A stretch of DNA of 18,191 nucleotides, taken from contig DBCO01000018.1 in assembly GCA_002293145.1 (NCBI GenBank), positions 1 to 18,191 of the forward strand. Direction: 5' to 3'. The stretch is from Akkermansiaceae bacterium UBA956. Its GTDB lineage: Bacteria > Verrucomicrobiota > Verrucomicrobiia > Verrucomicrobiales > Akkermansiaceae. Under the pieces are notes generated by a model. That model made no database searches. It saw only the letters and a list, made by a program, of their open reading frames with translations, and was not told the origin of the DNA. A program made the position numbers and the translations under genes. This document shows, piece after piece, positions 1-6,358 of the stretch. The stretch's first letter is position 1. Each line of letters begins with the position of its first letter.

Positions 1-202
1 CCCATCGGAGAGCGTTTACCGGCGTGCCATCTATTATGCCAGATGCACTAATTACATTTCCTAAATAATCCCACTCACCCACCCCATCATTCCCCACAAA
101 CCCATACAAATTCATTCCTCCTAGCTCCTCAATCGGATCACGATTGATCCAGCGGCCGAGTGACGGGCTATACTGAACTGGACCCAGTAGTCTGACCAGA
201 GG
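1..202 (-). pseudogene. RHS-repeat protein C-terminal tip, truncated
   Basis: Read on the minus strand, the frame open from 202 down to the window edge encodes the RHS core signature YSPSLGRWINRDPIEEL followed by GGMNLYGFVGNDGVGEWDYLG. This is the conserved end of the RHS repeat-associated core, just before the variable C-terminal tip. An in-frame TGA (203-205) lies directly upstream, and no other frame above it shows the usual tyrosine-rich YD repeats. The gene body is therefore missing and what remains is an orphan tip or gene-end fragment. RHS genes commonly leave such displaced tips after recombination, and that is the likely origin here. The 3' part runs out of the window, so I cannot say whether a toxin domain follows. 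Confidence 0.75.
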
Positions 203-233
203 TCAGGTTAGTTATGTTGTGGTGTGCTCAGGC

Positions 234-261
234 ACTAAGTATAAGTCTATGCGCACTTAGT
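234..261. repeat. Inverted repeat downstream of the Fe-S scaffold gene
   Basis: ACTAAGT (234-240) and ACTTAGT (255-261) form a perfect 7-bp stem with a 14-nt loop, just after the stop of the minus-strand scaffold gene. It could end that transcript, but no T-run follows on the minus strand. A second small hairpin, CTGACC-AGA-GGTCAG (192-206), sits exactly at the boundary of the RHS fragment. Nothing else is visible between 203 and 282. Confidence 0.3.
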
Positions 262-282
262 TTCCACCATTCCCATCAATCC

Positions 283-762
283 TCACGCATCTCTTTCGCC
301 CTCGGGCTGTTGGAAGCGGATTTTTAGTTTTCCGGTTGGTTGTTTCATTTGATCGGACAAGGTGGGGACTTGAGTGGGGCTGGGGGCTGCTACTGAGCCA
401 TCGAGAGCATTGCGCAGGGCTCCTTCGACGAGTTGGCCGCAGTGAATTTTCATCGGCGGCAGGGCTCCTAGATCGCCGCTGAGTTCTTGTGCGGAAAGTG
501 CGCGCGCTTGATCGAGGGTTTTGCCTTTGAGCAGCTCGGTGGCCATCGAGGCTACGGCGATGGCTGTTTGGCAGCCGAAGCTTTGGAATGAGGCGCGATC
601 GATGACTTTTTGGCCGTCTTTTTCGGTAAATTTCAGCCACATGCGCAACATGTCGCCGCACTCGGGTGAGCCGACGGTGCCTACGCTGTCGGCATCGGAC
701 ATTTCACCCTGATTTTGTGGGTCGACGAGGGCCTTGCGGACATTTTCTTCAAAGTCGTTCAT
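283..762 (-). CDS. NifU/IscU-type iron-sulfur cluster scaffold protein
   Basis: This is a 159-residue protein of the NifU N-terminal (IscU) family, which assembles a [2Fe-2S] cluster from a desulfurase and hands it to apoproteins in the cytoplasm. The three cluster ligands are visible: Cys35 and the nearby Asp37 in GSPECGDML, Cys64 in SFGCQTAIA and Cys108 in PPMKIHCGQLVEGAL. The N-terminus VRKALVDPQNQGEM matches the usual family start (HYENPRNVG type), so I chose ATG at 762 over a longer frame opening at 894, whose extra 44 residues are unlike the family. Residues 122-159 form a Pro/Thr/Gln-rich tail not seen in compact IscU. No desulfurase, ferredoxin or Isc/Suf partner gene is adjacent. It is divergent from the FAD oxidase gene with a 109-bp spacer and has no clear Shine-Dalgarno. 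Confidence 0.88.
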   Translation of the reverse strand: MNDFEENVRKALVDPQNQGEMSDADSVGTVGSPECGDMLRMWLKFTEKDGQKVIDRASFQSFGCQTAIAVASMATELLKGKTLDQARALSAQELSGDLGALPPMKIHCGQLVEGALRNALDGSVAAPSPTQVPTLSDQMKQPTGKLKIRFQQPEGERDA

Positions 763-814
763 GGGCACAACTAACCATGTGATGCTGTGATTAGCAAGTC
801 TGCTGCGTGGGCTG

Positions 815-834
815 TCGAAGATTTTATGCTTCGA
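815..834. promoter_or_regulatory. Inverted repeat in the divergent scaffold/FAD-oxidase spacer
   Basis: TCGAAG (815-820) and CTTCGA (829-834) form a perfect 6-bp dyad with an 8-bp AT-rich centre, inside the only non-coding gap between two divergent genes. The centre contains TAAAAT on the minus strand, a fair -10 hexamer for the scaffold gene, but no matching -35 box is evident. It could be an operator or a 5'-UTR hairpin; the function is a guess from position. Confidence 0.25.
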
Positions 835-871
835 GTTTGACCCGCGGCGGAAATTTTTCCAGAATCGGTGC

Positions 872-2320
872 ATGGAAAGCGTTGAGGAAGTCATGGAGCA
901 TGCAGACGATCAACCACAAGCTGCACGATTCGCGTTCGCAGAGCCGACATCGGAGTTGGGTCGTGCTTTGGTGGAATTGCTGGGGCAGGAAAAAGTTTGT
1001 GATGCCGATGATGTGCGCGAGACCCATGCCTCTGACAAATGGTATGCTAAGGCGCGTCCAGAGGTGGTTGTTTTCGCAGAAAGCACCGAGGATGTGGCGA
1101 AGGTGATGGAATACGCGCACAAGCATCGCATTCCGGTCACGACGCGTGGTGCGGGTCACGGCTATGTCGGGGGCTGCGTGCCTTTGCACGGTGGCATCGC
1201 GCTCACGGTGATGCGGATGAATCGGATTTTGGAAATCAATCCGTTAGACGGAGTAGCCGTGGTAGAACCAGGTGTGATTACTGCGGAATTGCAGCAGGCG
1301 GCGCATGACTGTGGTTGGGATTACCCGCCTGATCCGGCATCGTTGAAGGATTGCTCGATCGGCGGAAATGTTGCCACCAATGCTGGCGGACCGCGTTGTT
1401 TGAAATACGGCGTCACCCGCAATTATGTGTTAGGTTTGGAAGTGGTGCTGGCGACGGGAAAAGTGGTGCAGTGTGGAGGAAGGGTACACAAAAACAAAAC
1501 GGGGTTTGATTTGGTGGGGCTGATGACTGGCTCCGAGGGCATGCTCGGTGTGGTGACGAAGGCGACACTGCGCTTGATTCCCAAACCTCGTTCTCGTGCG
1601 ATGCTGGCGGCGATTTTCCCAGAGTTCGAGCAAGCGGCCGCTGCGGTGCAGGCGATTTTTCAAAAAGGGCATCTGCCCTCGGCCTTGGAGATCACAGATA
1701 CATTCACCTTGCAAGCCGCGCGCAATCGACTGGGCGCGGATCGGTTGCCGCCGGGCAATGCGCATTTGCTGGTCGAGACTGATGGCGCTCCTGCTGCGGT
1801 GCAGGCTGAGATTGATGAATTGCGTGCTTTGTTGCGTGAGATGGGGGCGACCAACATCGATGCGGCAATGGATGAGCCGTCTTGCGAAGAGTTCTGGAAA
1901 ATCCGCCGTGAGTTTTCGTATTCATTGCGTGATACGGGTCTTACCAAACTGAACGAAGACATCGTGGTGCCACGTTCGAAGCTCATTGCGCTGGTTCGTT
2001 TTGCGGAAATGCTACAACTCGAAACGGGCTTGGCCATCGCATGTTTTGGGCATGCGGGAGATGGCAACATTCACACCAACATCATGGTCGATCGCTACGA
2101 AAATCCCGAAACCCGTCAGCGTGCGGATGCGGCGCTGGACATCTTGTTTACCTGGATTTTGGCTAATGGCGGTGCGATCACCGGGGAACACGGCATCGGG
2201 CTCGCGAAGAAACCGTGGATCCAGCAGGCACTCGGCGAGGAGTCGATGGCCTTGCATCGATCGATCAAGCGCGCGGTGGATCCACATGGGATTCTCAACC
2301 CTGGAAAATGGCTGGATTGA
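872..2320 (+). CDS. glcD: FAD-linked 2-hydroxyacid dehydrogenase, GlcD-like
   Basis: This 482-residue flavoprotein of the PCMH/VAO superfamily resembles the glycolate oxidase FAD subunit GlcD (E. coli about 499 residues) and D-lactate dehydrogenases, which oxidise D-2-hydroxyacids to 2-oxoacids. The FAD-binding half shows RGAGHGYVGG (92-101), CSIGGNVATNAGGP (161-174) and LMTGSEGMLGV (217-227). The C-terminal substrate half shows NEDIVVPRS (361-369), GHAGDGNIHTN (393-403) and GEHGIG (438-443), which are hallmark motifs of this family. Substrate is not decided by sequence. The GlcE and GlcF partners are not adjacent, so it may act alone or use another electron acceptor. ATG 872 has no good ribosome site; ATG 893, eight codons in, is preceded by GAGG at good spacing and may be the real start. 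It is followed 59 bp later by DUF1800, same strand. A His at position 96, where many relatives have Thr or Phe/Tyr, is unusual. Confidence 0.9.
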   Translation: MESVEEVMEHADDQPQAARFAFAEPTSELGRALVELLGQEKVCDADDVRETHASDKWYAKARPEVVVFAESTEDVAKVMEYAHKHRIPVTTRGAGHGYVGGCVPLHGGIALTVMRMNRILEINPLDGVAVVEPGVITAELQQAAHDCGWDYPPDPASLKDCSIGGNVATNAGGPRCLKYGVTRNYVLGLEVVLATGKVVQCGGRVHKNKTGFDLVGLMTGSEGMLGVVTKATLRLIPKPRSRAMLAAIFPEFEQAAAAVQAIFQKGHLPSALEITDTFTLQAARNRLGADRLPPGNAHLLVETDGAPAAVQAEIDELRALLREMGATNIDAAMDEPSCEEFWKIRREFSYSLRDTGLTKLNEDIVVPRSKLIALVRFAEMLQLETGLAIACFGHAGDGNIHTNIMVDRYENPETRQRADAALDILFTWILANGGAITGEHGIGLAKKPWIQQALGEESMALHRSIKRAVDPHGILNPGKWLD

Positions 2321-2379
2321 TTTTTGCTCAAAATCGCGCAACTTTTTCTCGCGGCGCTGGTTTGTTACCATGCAATCCT

Positions 2380-3894
2380 ATGTTACCCAAAGCTCAAACA
2401 TCCTGGACAAGAGAAGAAGCCGCGCATTTGCTCAATCGTGCTGGATTTGGTGGTGCTCCCAACTCGATCAATGACCTGCATGCGATGGGTCGTGAAAAAG
2501 CGGTAGATTTTCTGCTACAACCGACGGAAGCGCCCGATGCCTTTGCTGAGCCTGATTGGTGCCAACCCGCAAAAGTGGCGGAAGAGGCTCGTCGACGCTT
2601 TCAGTTGATTCGCGAAAATCGCATCGCAGCACGCGACATGACGCCCGAGGAGGCTGATCGCAAGCGGCGTGAAATCCAACAAAGTTTTCAACGCGACGAA
2701 CGCCGTCGCGGCATGGAAGCGCAAGGTTGGTGGCTGGATCGAATGCTAAAATCGCAGGCGCCCTTGCGTGAAAAAATGACCTTCTTTTGGCATGATCACT
2801 TTGCAACAAGTGCGCAAAAAGTCCGTGAGCCGATCTTGTTGCTGCGTCAAAATCAATTGTTCCGCGCCCATGCGCTGGGGAATTTTAAAAAGCTCACGCA
2901 TAAGATCACACAGGATGGCGCGATGATGCTCTACCTCGATTTGCAAAACTCAAAAAAAGGCAAGCCTAACGAAAATTTTGCACGCGAGGTAATGGAGTTG
3001 TTCACCTTAGGGCAGGGGAATTACACCGAAGAAGACATTCGCCAAGCGGCGCGGGCCTTTACGGGGTATTCGATCAATCGCTTGAGTGGCGAGGTCACAT
3101 TCAACAAAAAGCAATGGGACGAGACGGAGAAAAATTTCCTTGGTGCGAAGGGCAACTTTGATGCCGATGGCATTGTCGATATCATCTTCCAACAAGAGCA
3201 AACGTCCCGCTATGTGCCGACGAAACTGTGGGAGTTTTTTGCCTACGAAGAGCCGCCCACCACTGCCGTCGATGATCTCGCGAAAACCTTCCGCGACTCC
3301 AAGTTCGAGGTCTCAAGCGTCTTGCGTGAGATTTTTCTCTCGAAGGAGTTTTATTCAGAGAAATGCATGCACGCCCAAATCAAGAGCCCGATCCACTTTT
3401 TCGTGCAGATGCTCAAGCAGTTGGAAATCCCTGAGATTCCCAGCGCTTATGCGCTCTACGTGCAAGCGCAACTCGGACAAATCCTCTATGCACCACCGAA
3501 TGTGGCCGGTTGGGACTGGGGCAAGGCTTGGATCAACACGAACACCTTGCTGACTCGATATCAAATATCGGGCCATCTGTGTAAAGCGGGTAGCACGCAG
3601 GCTCCCGAAAAAAACATGAGCAAAGTCAAAGGCTTTGCGATGCCCAAGGGCGGCATGAATGCATCAAGCGCGGGGCCTAACTACGATGTCCTAGTGCCGC
3701 GCGATGCTAGAGATAACGTCGAAAAAATAGTCGATTCTTTGATCGATCGGCTGTTCCAACGTCCACTCAGCGGCAACGTGCGCGAGAGCTTCATCGCTTA
3801 CGGCAACGAGAAAAAAGGTGTCATTTTTACCAACCAAGAAGTGGCTGAATTGATCCACTTGATGATGAGCACACCACACTATCAATTAACCTAA
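2380..3894 (+). CDS. DUF1800 family protein
   Basis: This is a 504-residue member of DUF1800, a family of unknown function that is common in Verrucomicrobia, Planctomycetes and Bacteroidetes and is often beside DUF1501. Hallmarks visible are REEAAHLLNRAGFGG (11-25), KMTFFWHDHFATS (132-144) and PNENFAREVMELFTLG (196-211), followed by YTEEDIRQAARAFTGY (215-230). A charged segment (about residues 78-112) is predicted to be helical. I chose ATG 2380 because the frame upstream (open to 2215) overlaps the preceding gene and is unlike the family, whereas the conserved domain begins at residue 8. No convincing signal peptide is seen. It is co-directional with the FAD oxidase and, 30 bp later, the DUF1501 gene, and probably shares a transcript with them. 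Biochemical activity unknown. Confidence 0.88.
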   Translation: MLPKAQTSWTREEAAHLLNRAGFGGAPNSINDLHAMGREKAVDFLLQPTEAPDAFAEPDWCQPAKVAEEARRRFQLIRENRIAARDMTPEEADRKRREIQQSFQRDERRRGMEAQGWWLDRMLKSQAPLREKMTFFWHDHFATSAQKVREPILLLRQNQLFRAHALGNFKKLTHKITQDGAMMLYLDLQNSKKGKPNENFAREVMELFTLGQGNYTEEDIRQAARAFTGYSINRLSGEVTFNKKQWDETEKNFLGAKGNFDADGIVDIIFQQEQTSRYVPTKLWEFFAYEEPPTTAVDDLAKTFRDSKFEVSSVLREIFLSKEFYSEKCMHAQIKSPIHFFVQMLKQLEIPEIPSAYALYVQAQLGQILYAPPNVAGWDWGKAWINTNTLLTRYQISGHLCKAGSTQAPEKNMSKVKGFAMPKGGMNASSAGPNYDVLVPRDARDNVEKIVDSLIDRLFQRPLSGNVRESFIAYGNEKKGVIFTNQEVAELIHLMMSTPHYQLT

Positions 3895-3924
3895 CACTTT
3901 TCCTAATCCCAATTCTATTTTCTT

Positions 3925-5250
3925 ATGAAAACACGCAGAGATTTCCTTCGCACCACACTGCTCGGCGCATCCGCTACTTGGACGGTTCCAGGTTTTGTCA
4001 ACAACACCTTCGCGGCTCTCGATGCCTCCACACGCGATTCTGCCACGCAGATTACGACCGGCAAAGATGGTCCCATCTTGGTCGTCATTCAGCTCGCAGG
4101 TGGCAATGATGGTCTCAACACCGTAGTTCCATTTGCTGATGACGATTACCACAAAGCACGCACGCGCATTGCCAAGAAGGAAAAAGACATCATCAAGCTT
4201 TCTGACTATTGCGGCCTCAATCAGAGCATGCCCTTTTTCGGTTCGCTCTACAAAGAAGGCAAGCTCGGTGTGGTCCAAGGCGTCGGCTATCCGAACCCGA
4301 ATCGTTCGCACTTTGTCTCGACCTCGATCTGGGAAACTGCCGATCCCACGACGCGTTCGAACACCGGATGGATTGGTCGTTACTTCGACAATGCTTGCGC
4401 AGGAGCTGATCCTACGGTGGGCATCAGTTTCAATAAAACCCAGCCCGAATCCTTTGGTGCGCTGAAAAATTCTGGCATCTGCCTTTCGTCGCCCGAGCTC
4501 TATCGCTGGATCCATGGCGGCGGCGAGCAAGACAAAGCAGAAGAATTTTTTGCCAATCTCAATAGCCCCGATGCGGATAAATCGCCGATGAAAGTAGAAG
4601 ACGAGGCTCCTGTTGATGGCGCAAGCATTGGCATGGGCGGCGGAAAACCAGGCATCGTGCAAGGGGAATCAAACCTCGCTTTCCTCGAACGAGTCGCCAT
4701 GGACGCCCGTGTTTCATCCTCGCAGATTTTGGAGATCGCAGCGAAGTATAAATCCAAAGTCACCTACGATGGCACACCGCTCGCACGCAGCCTGAACTTG
4801 GTATCGCGCATGATCGCTGGTGGTCTGCCAACACGGATTTTCTATGTTTCGCACGGTGGCTTCGATACGCACAACAACCAAGTCAACTCGCATGATCGAT
4901 TGCTCAGTCAGCTCGATAGCGCGGTGAAATCATTCCTCACCGACATCAAGGCGCAGGGCAATCAGGATCGCGTGAGCGTAATGACCTTTTCAGAATTCGG
5001 ACGTCGTGTGCAAGAAAATGCCAGCGGCGGTACTGACCACGGCCAAGGCTCGTGCATGTTCCTCGCAGGTGCTCCGATCAAGGGTGGGCTTTATGGAAAA
5101 CACCCGAGCCTCAGCGATCTTTCGCAAGGCGATCTGAAATTCACGACCGACTTCCGCAGTGTCTACGCAACGGTTTTGGAAGACTTCATGAAAACTCCGT
5201 CCAAGGAGATTCTCAAAGCGAGTTATCCGAAATTGGGCTTGATTGGGTGA
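3925..5250 (+). CDS. Tat-exported DUF1501 protein, DUF1800 partner
   Basis: This is a 441-residue DUF1501 protein, a family related to the alkaline phosphatase/sulfatase fold but with no assigned activity. The N-terminus MKTRRDFLRTTLLGASA is a twin-arginine (Tat) signal, with a likely cleavage after TFA (residue 30), so the folded protein is exported, perhaps with a cofactor. Conserved positions include AGGNDG (58-63), SHGGFDTH (309-316), SEFGRR (356-361) and GTDHG (369-373); the Asp and His residues are candidate metal ligands. A Gly/Asp-rich, probably flexible stretch lies around 215-248. The DUF1800 stop is 30 bp upstream and the pair is a recurring PVC/Bacteroidetes cassette. It converges on the yoeB frame, with only 9 bp between stop codons and no room for a strong terminator. 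Confidence 0.9.
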   Translation: MKTRRDFLRTTLLGASATWTVPGFVNNTFAALDASTRDSATQITTGKDGPILVVIQLAGGNDGLNTVVPFADDDYHKARTRIAKKEKDIIKLSDYCGLNQSMPFFGSLYKEGKLGVVQGVGYPNPNRSHFVSTSIWETADPTTRSNTGWIGRYFDNACAGADPTVGISFNKTQPESFGALKNSGICLSSPELYRWIHGGGEQDKAEEFFANLNSPDADKSPMKVEDEAPVDGASIGMGGGKPGIVQGESNLAFLERVAMDARVSSSQILEIAAKYKSKVTYDGTPLARSLNLVSRMIAGGLPTRIFYVSHGGFDTHNNQVNSHDRLLSQLDSAVKSFLTDIKAQGNQDRVSVMTFSEFGRRVQENASGGTDHGQGSCMFLAGAPIKGGLYGKHPSLSDLSQGDLKFTTDFRSVYATVLEDFMKTPSKEILKASYPKLGLIG

Positions 5251-5259
5251 CAAGTGCAA

Positions 5260-5523
5260 TCACGACCTTTGATAGTGATAGCGAAGTTGCACAATAACGA
5301 TGCCTGCTTCAGTTTGTCGATAGACCATCCTATGCTCATTTGTGATGCGACGGGACCAATAGCCAGCAAGCGCGTGCCTCAAAGGTTCGGCCTTTCCGAT
5401 GCCATCAAATGGCGAACGTATTACACCTTTGAGAAGTTCATTGATGCGTTTAAGGACTTTCTTGTCTGTCGCAACCCAGAACTGGTAATCATCCGATGAT
5501 TGTGGTGTGAAAATGAAGTTTAC
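5260..5523 (-). pseudogene. yoeB: YoeB-type toxin (mRNA interferase), no canonical start codon
   Basis: The minus-strand frame from 5523 to the TGA at 5260 encodes 87 residues that align without a gap to E. coli YoeB (84 residues), a ribosome-dependent endoribonuclease of the RelE fold. The catalytic residues fall at the same numbers: Glu46, Arg65, His83 and Tyr84, in KAEPLRHALAGYWSRRIT, EHRMVY and LRYHYQ. However, the codon at the expected start (5521-5523) is GTA. It overlaps the yefM stop as GTAA, and a single G-to-A change of GTGA would give exactly this: the GTG start is lost while the antitoxin stop is kept. Upstream the frame is closed by a TAA five codons earlier, and the only near-start codon nearby is ATT (5512-5514). 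The toxin is therefore probably silenced or very poorly translated, although the body is undamaged. The start loss is my inference. Confidence 0.72.
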
Positions 5524-5777
5524 AGGTCGAGATTAATGTTTTTTTGAATCACGTCGCCATTTTCAGCTGCCTCAATCGATTCTAAGAGCCGTTTGGCGTT
5601 CACAGGGTTGCGAAGAAGGTACGATGTTTCTTGCAGAGATTCGTAATCTTCCAGCGAAAGCATGACGACTGATTGATCTCGGTTTCTCGTGATGATCACC
5701 GGATCACGGTCAAGGCACACTCGATCGATGGTTGAAGCAAGGTTTTCGCGGACCGCAGTGTAAGTAATCGCATGCAA
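5520..5777 (-). CDS. yefM: YefM-type antitoxin (Phd/YefM family)
   Basis: This protein of about 85 residues matches E. coli YefM along its whole length: HAITYTAVRENLASTID, PVIITRNRDQSVVMLSLED, YESLQETSYLLRNPVNAKRL, then an acidic tail that in the family folds onto the toxin. It neutralises YoeB and represses its own operon. The start chosen is TTG (5775-5777), because the conserved domain begins right after it. The frame stays open to a GTG at 5828, which would add 17 unlike residues. The TTGACG (5805-5810) and TATGCT (5784-5789) hexamers, 15 bp apart, are a possible but short-spaced promoter. It overlaps the toxin frame by 4 bases, which in other species gives translational coupling. Adjacent non-coding DNA (5829-5875) has no other gene. 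Confidence 0.85.
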   Translation of the reverse strand: MHAITYTAVRENLASTIDRVCLDRDPVIITRNRDQSVVMLSLEDYESLQETSYLLRNPVNAKRLLESIEAAENGDVIQKNINLDL

Positions 5778-5797
5778 ATGGACAGCATAATGGACAG
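5778..5797. repeat. Direct repeat upstream of the antitoxin start
   Basis: ATGGACAG occurs twice (5778-5785 and 5790-5797), a 12-bp period, immediately before the proposed TTG start of yefM. Autoregulatory antitoxins of this family bind repeated or palindromic sites near the -10 box, so this could be an operator. It does not contain the TGTACA core known from E. coli yefM-yoeB, so the assignment is tentative. Confidence 0.25.
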
Positions 5798-5875
5798 TTG
5801 AATTCGTCAAATGAATTTTTACAATCACTTCATTACATGCGATGAAGCCAAATAGAATGACACCGGGGAAAGTCT

Positions 5876-5907
5876 AAAAAAGCTGACGGGAGTTATGACT
5901 CGCATCA
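5876..5907 (-). terminator. Candidate rho-independent terminator for the KH-domain gene
   Basis: On the minus strand the imperfect stem TGATGCGAGT/ACTCCCGTCA (5884-5907; 8 of 10 pairs, 4-nt loop) is followed by GC and a run of six T (5876-5881), starting 6 bases beyond the khpA stop. Position and T-run fit an intrinsic terminator. It would also insulate the toxin-antitoxin operon downstream. Confidence 0.5.
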
Positions 5908-5912
5908 TTTCT

Positions 5913-6206
5913 TCAATGATCTTCAGGTGCCGCGCGTTCGGCTTCTTCTTCGTGAGAGTGAATTTGCAGCGTAAACTGGACGTTTTCCTTGTCGGCTGCG
6001 GCTTTCATCACGCTGCGGATGGCGGAGGCGGTGAAGCCATTGCGACCAATCAGCAAGGCCACATCGGTGGAGGCGAGGATCAAGCGGAAGCGCAGTCGAT
6101 TGGGCCCGAGCTCGGCGACGCGGAGTTGTGCTTGATCGGGATGCTCGATCAACTGCACGGCGTAGTATTGTAAAAATGACCGAAGTTGGTTAGCGACCGC
6201 TTGCAT
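5913..6206 (-). CDS. khpA: KhpA-like KH-domain RNA-binding protein
   Basis: This is a 97-residue protein made essentially of one KH domain. The RNA-contacting GXXG loop is GRNG (residues 54-57 in this numbering), within STDVALLIGRNGFTASAIR; the layout VAELGPNRLRFRLILASTDVALLIG matches the KhpA family. KhpA is a small cytoplasmic RNA-binding protein; in other bacteria it often pairs with KhpB and affects small-RNA function and cell division. I chose ATG 6206; an earlier TTG at 6224 would add six residues. A charged, Glu-rich tail (HEEEAERAAPEDH) follows the domain. The rpsP/rimM genes that often adjoin khpA are absent here, and the gene is divergent from the NAD(P)HX repair gene. I am fairly sure of the family, less of the specific role. 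Confidence 0.78.
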   Translation of the reverse strand: MQAVANQLRSFLQYYAVQLIEHPDQAQLRVAELGPNRLRFRLILASTDVALLIGRNGFTASAIRSVMKAAADKENVQFTLQIHSHEEEAERAAPEDH

Positions 6207-6256
6207 GCGCGCATTATGAACCAATTCGGCCTAACCCGCAAGGGGGAATTCATCGA

Positions 6257-6352
6257 ATGTGCACGGAGGTGATGGAAAAGGTTTGGTTAGATCAAAGGCG
6301 CGATGTTTTTGCTGAATGCTTAAAACTTGCTGAGCATCCTGATTTATGCTAA
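6257..6352 (+). CDS. Possible 31-residue leader ORF before the NAD(P)HX repair gene
   Basis: A short frame starts at ATG 6257, has AGGGGG 10 bases upstream, encodes 31 residues (EKVWLDQRRDVFAECLKLAE in its core) and stops at TAA 6350-6352, 6 bases before the next gene. It contains GGAGGTGAT (6265-6273), a 9-base complement of the 16S rRNA 3' end. There is no recognised homology. It could be a coupling leader peptide or chance. The rest of the 6207-6358 gap shows only a direct TTGCTGA repeat. Confidence 0.2.
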   Translation: MCTEVMEKVWLDQRRDVFAECLKLAEHPDLC

Positions 6353-6358
6353 TTGTGG

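Noticed and set aside
2215..2379. A longer N-terminus for the DUF1800 protein (open to 2215)
   Set aside because: It would overlap the GlcD-like gene in another frame, with no homology; the conserved domain begins just after ATG 2380.
3886..4662. A 258-residue minus-strand frame across the start of the first DUF1501 gene
   Set aside because: No family motifs; the plus strand holds a Tat signal and DUF1501 hallmark motifs. Shadow frame.
5254..5499. An 81-residue plus-strand frame after the first DUF1501 gene
   Set aside because: The minus strand of this same DNA encodes the YoeB toxin with catalytic residues in place, so this is a shadow.
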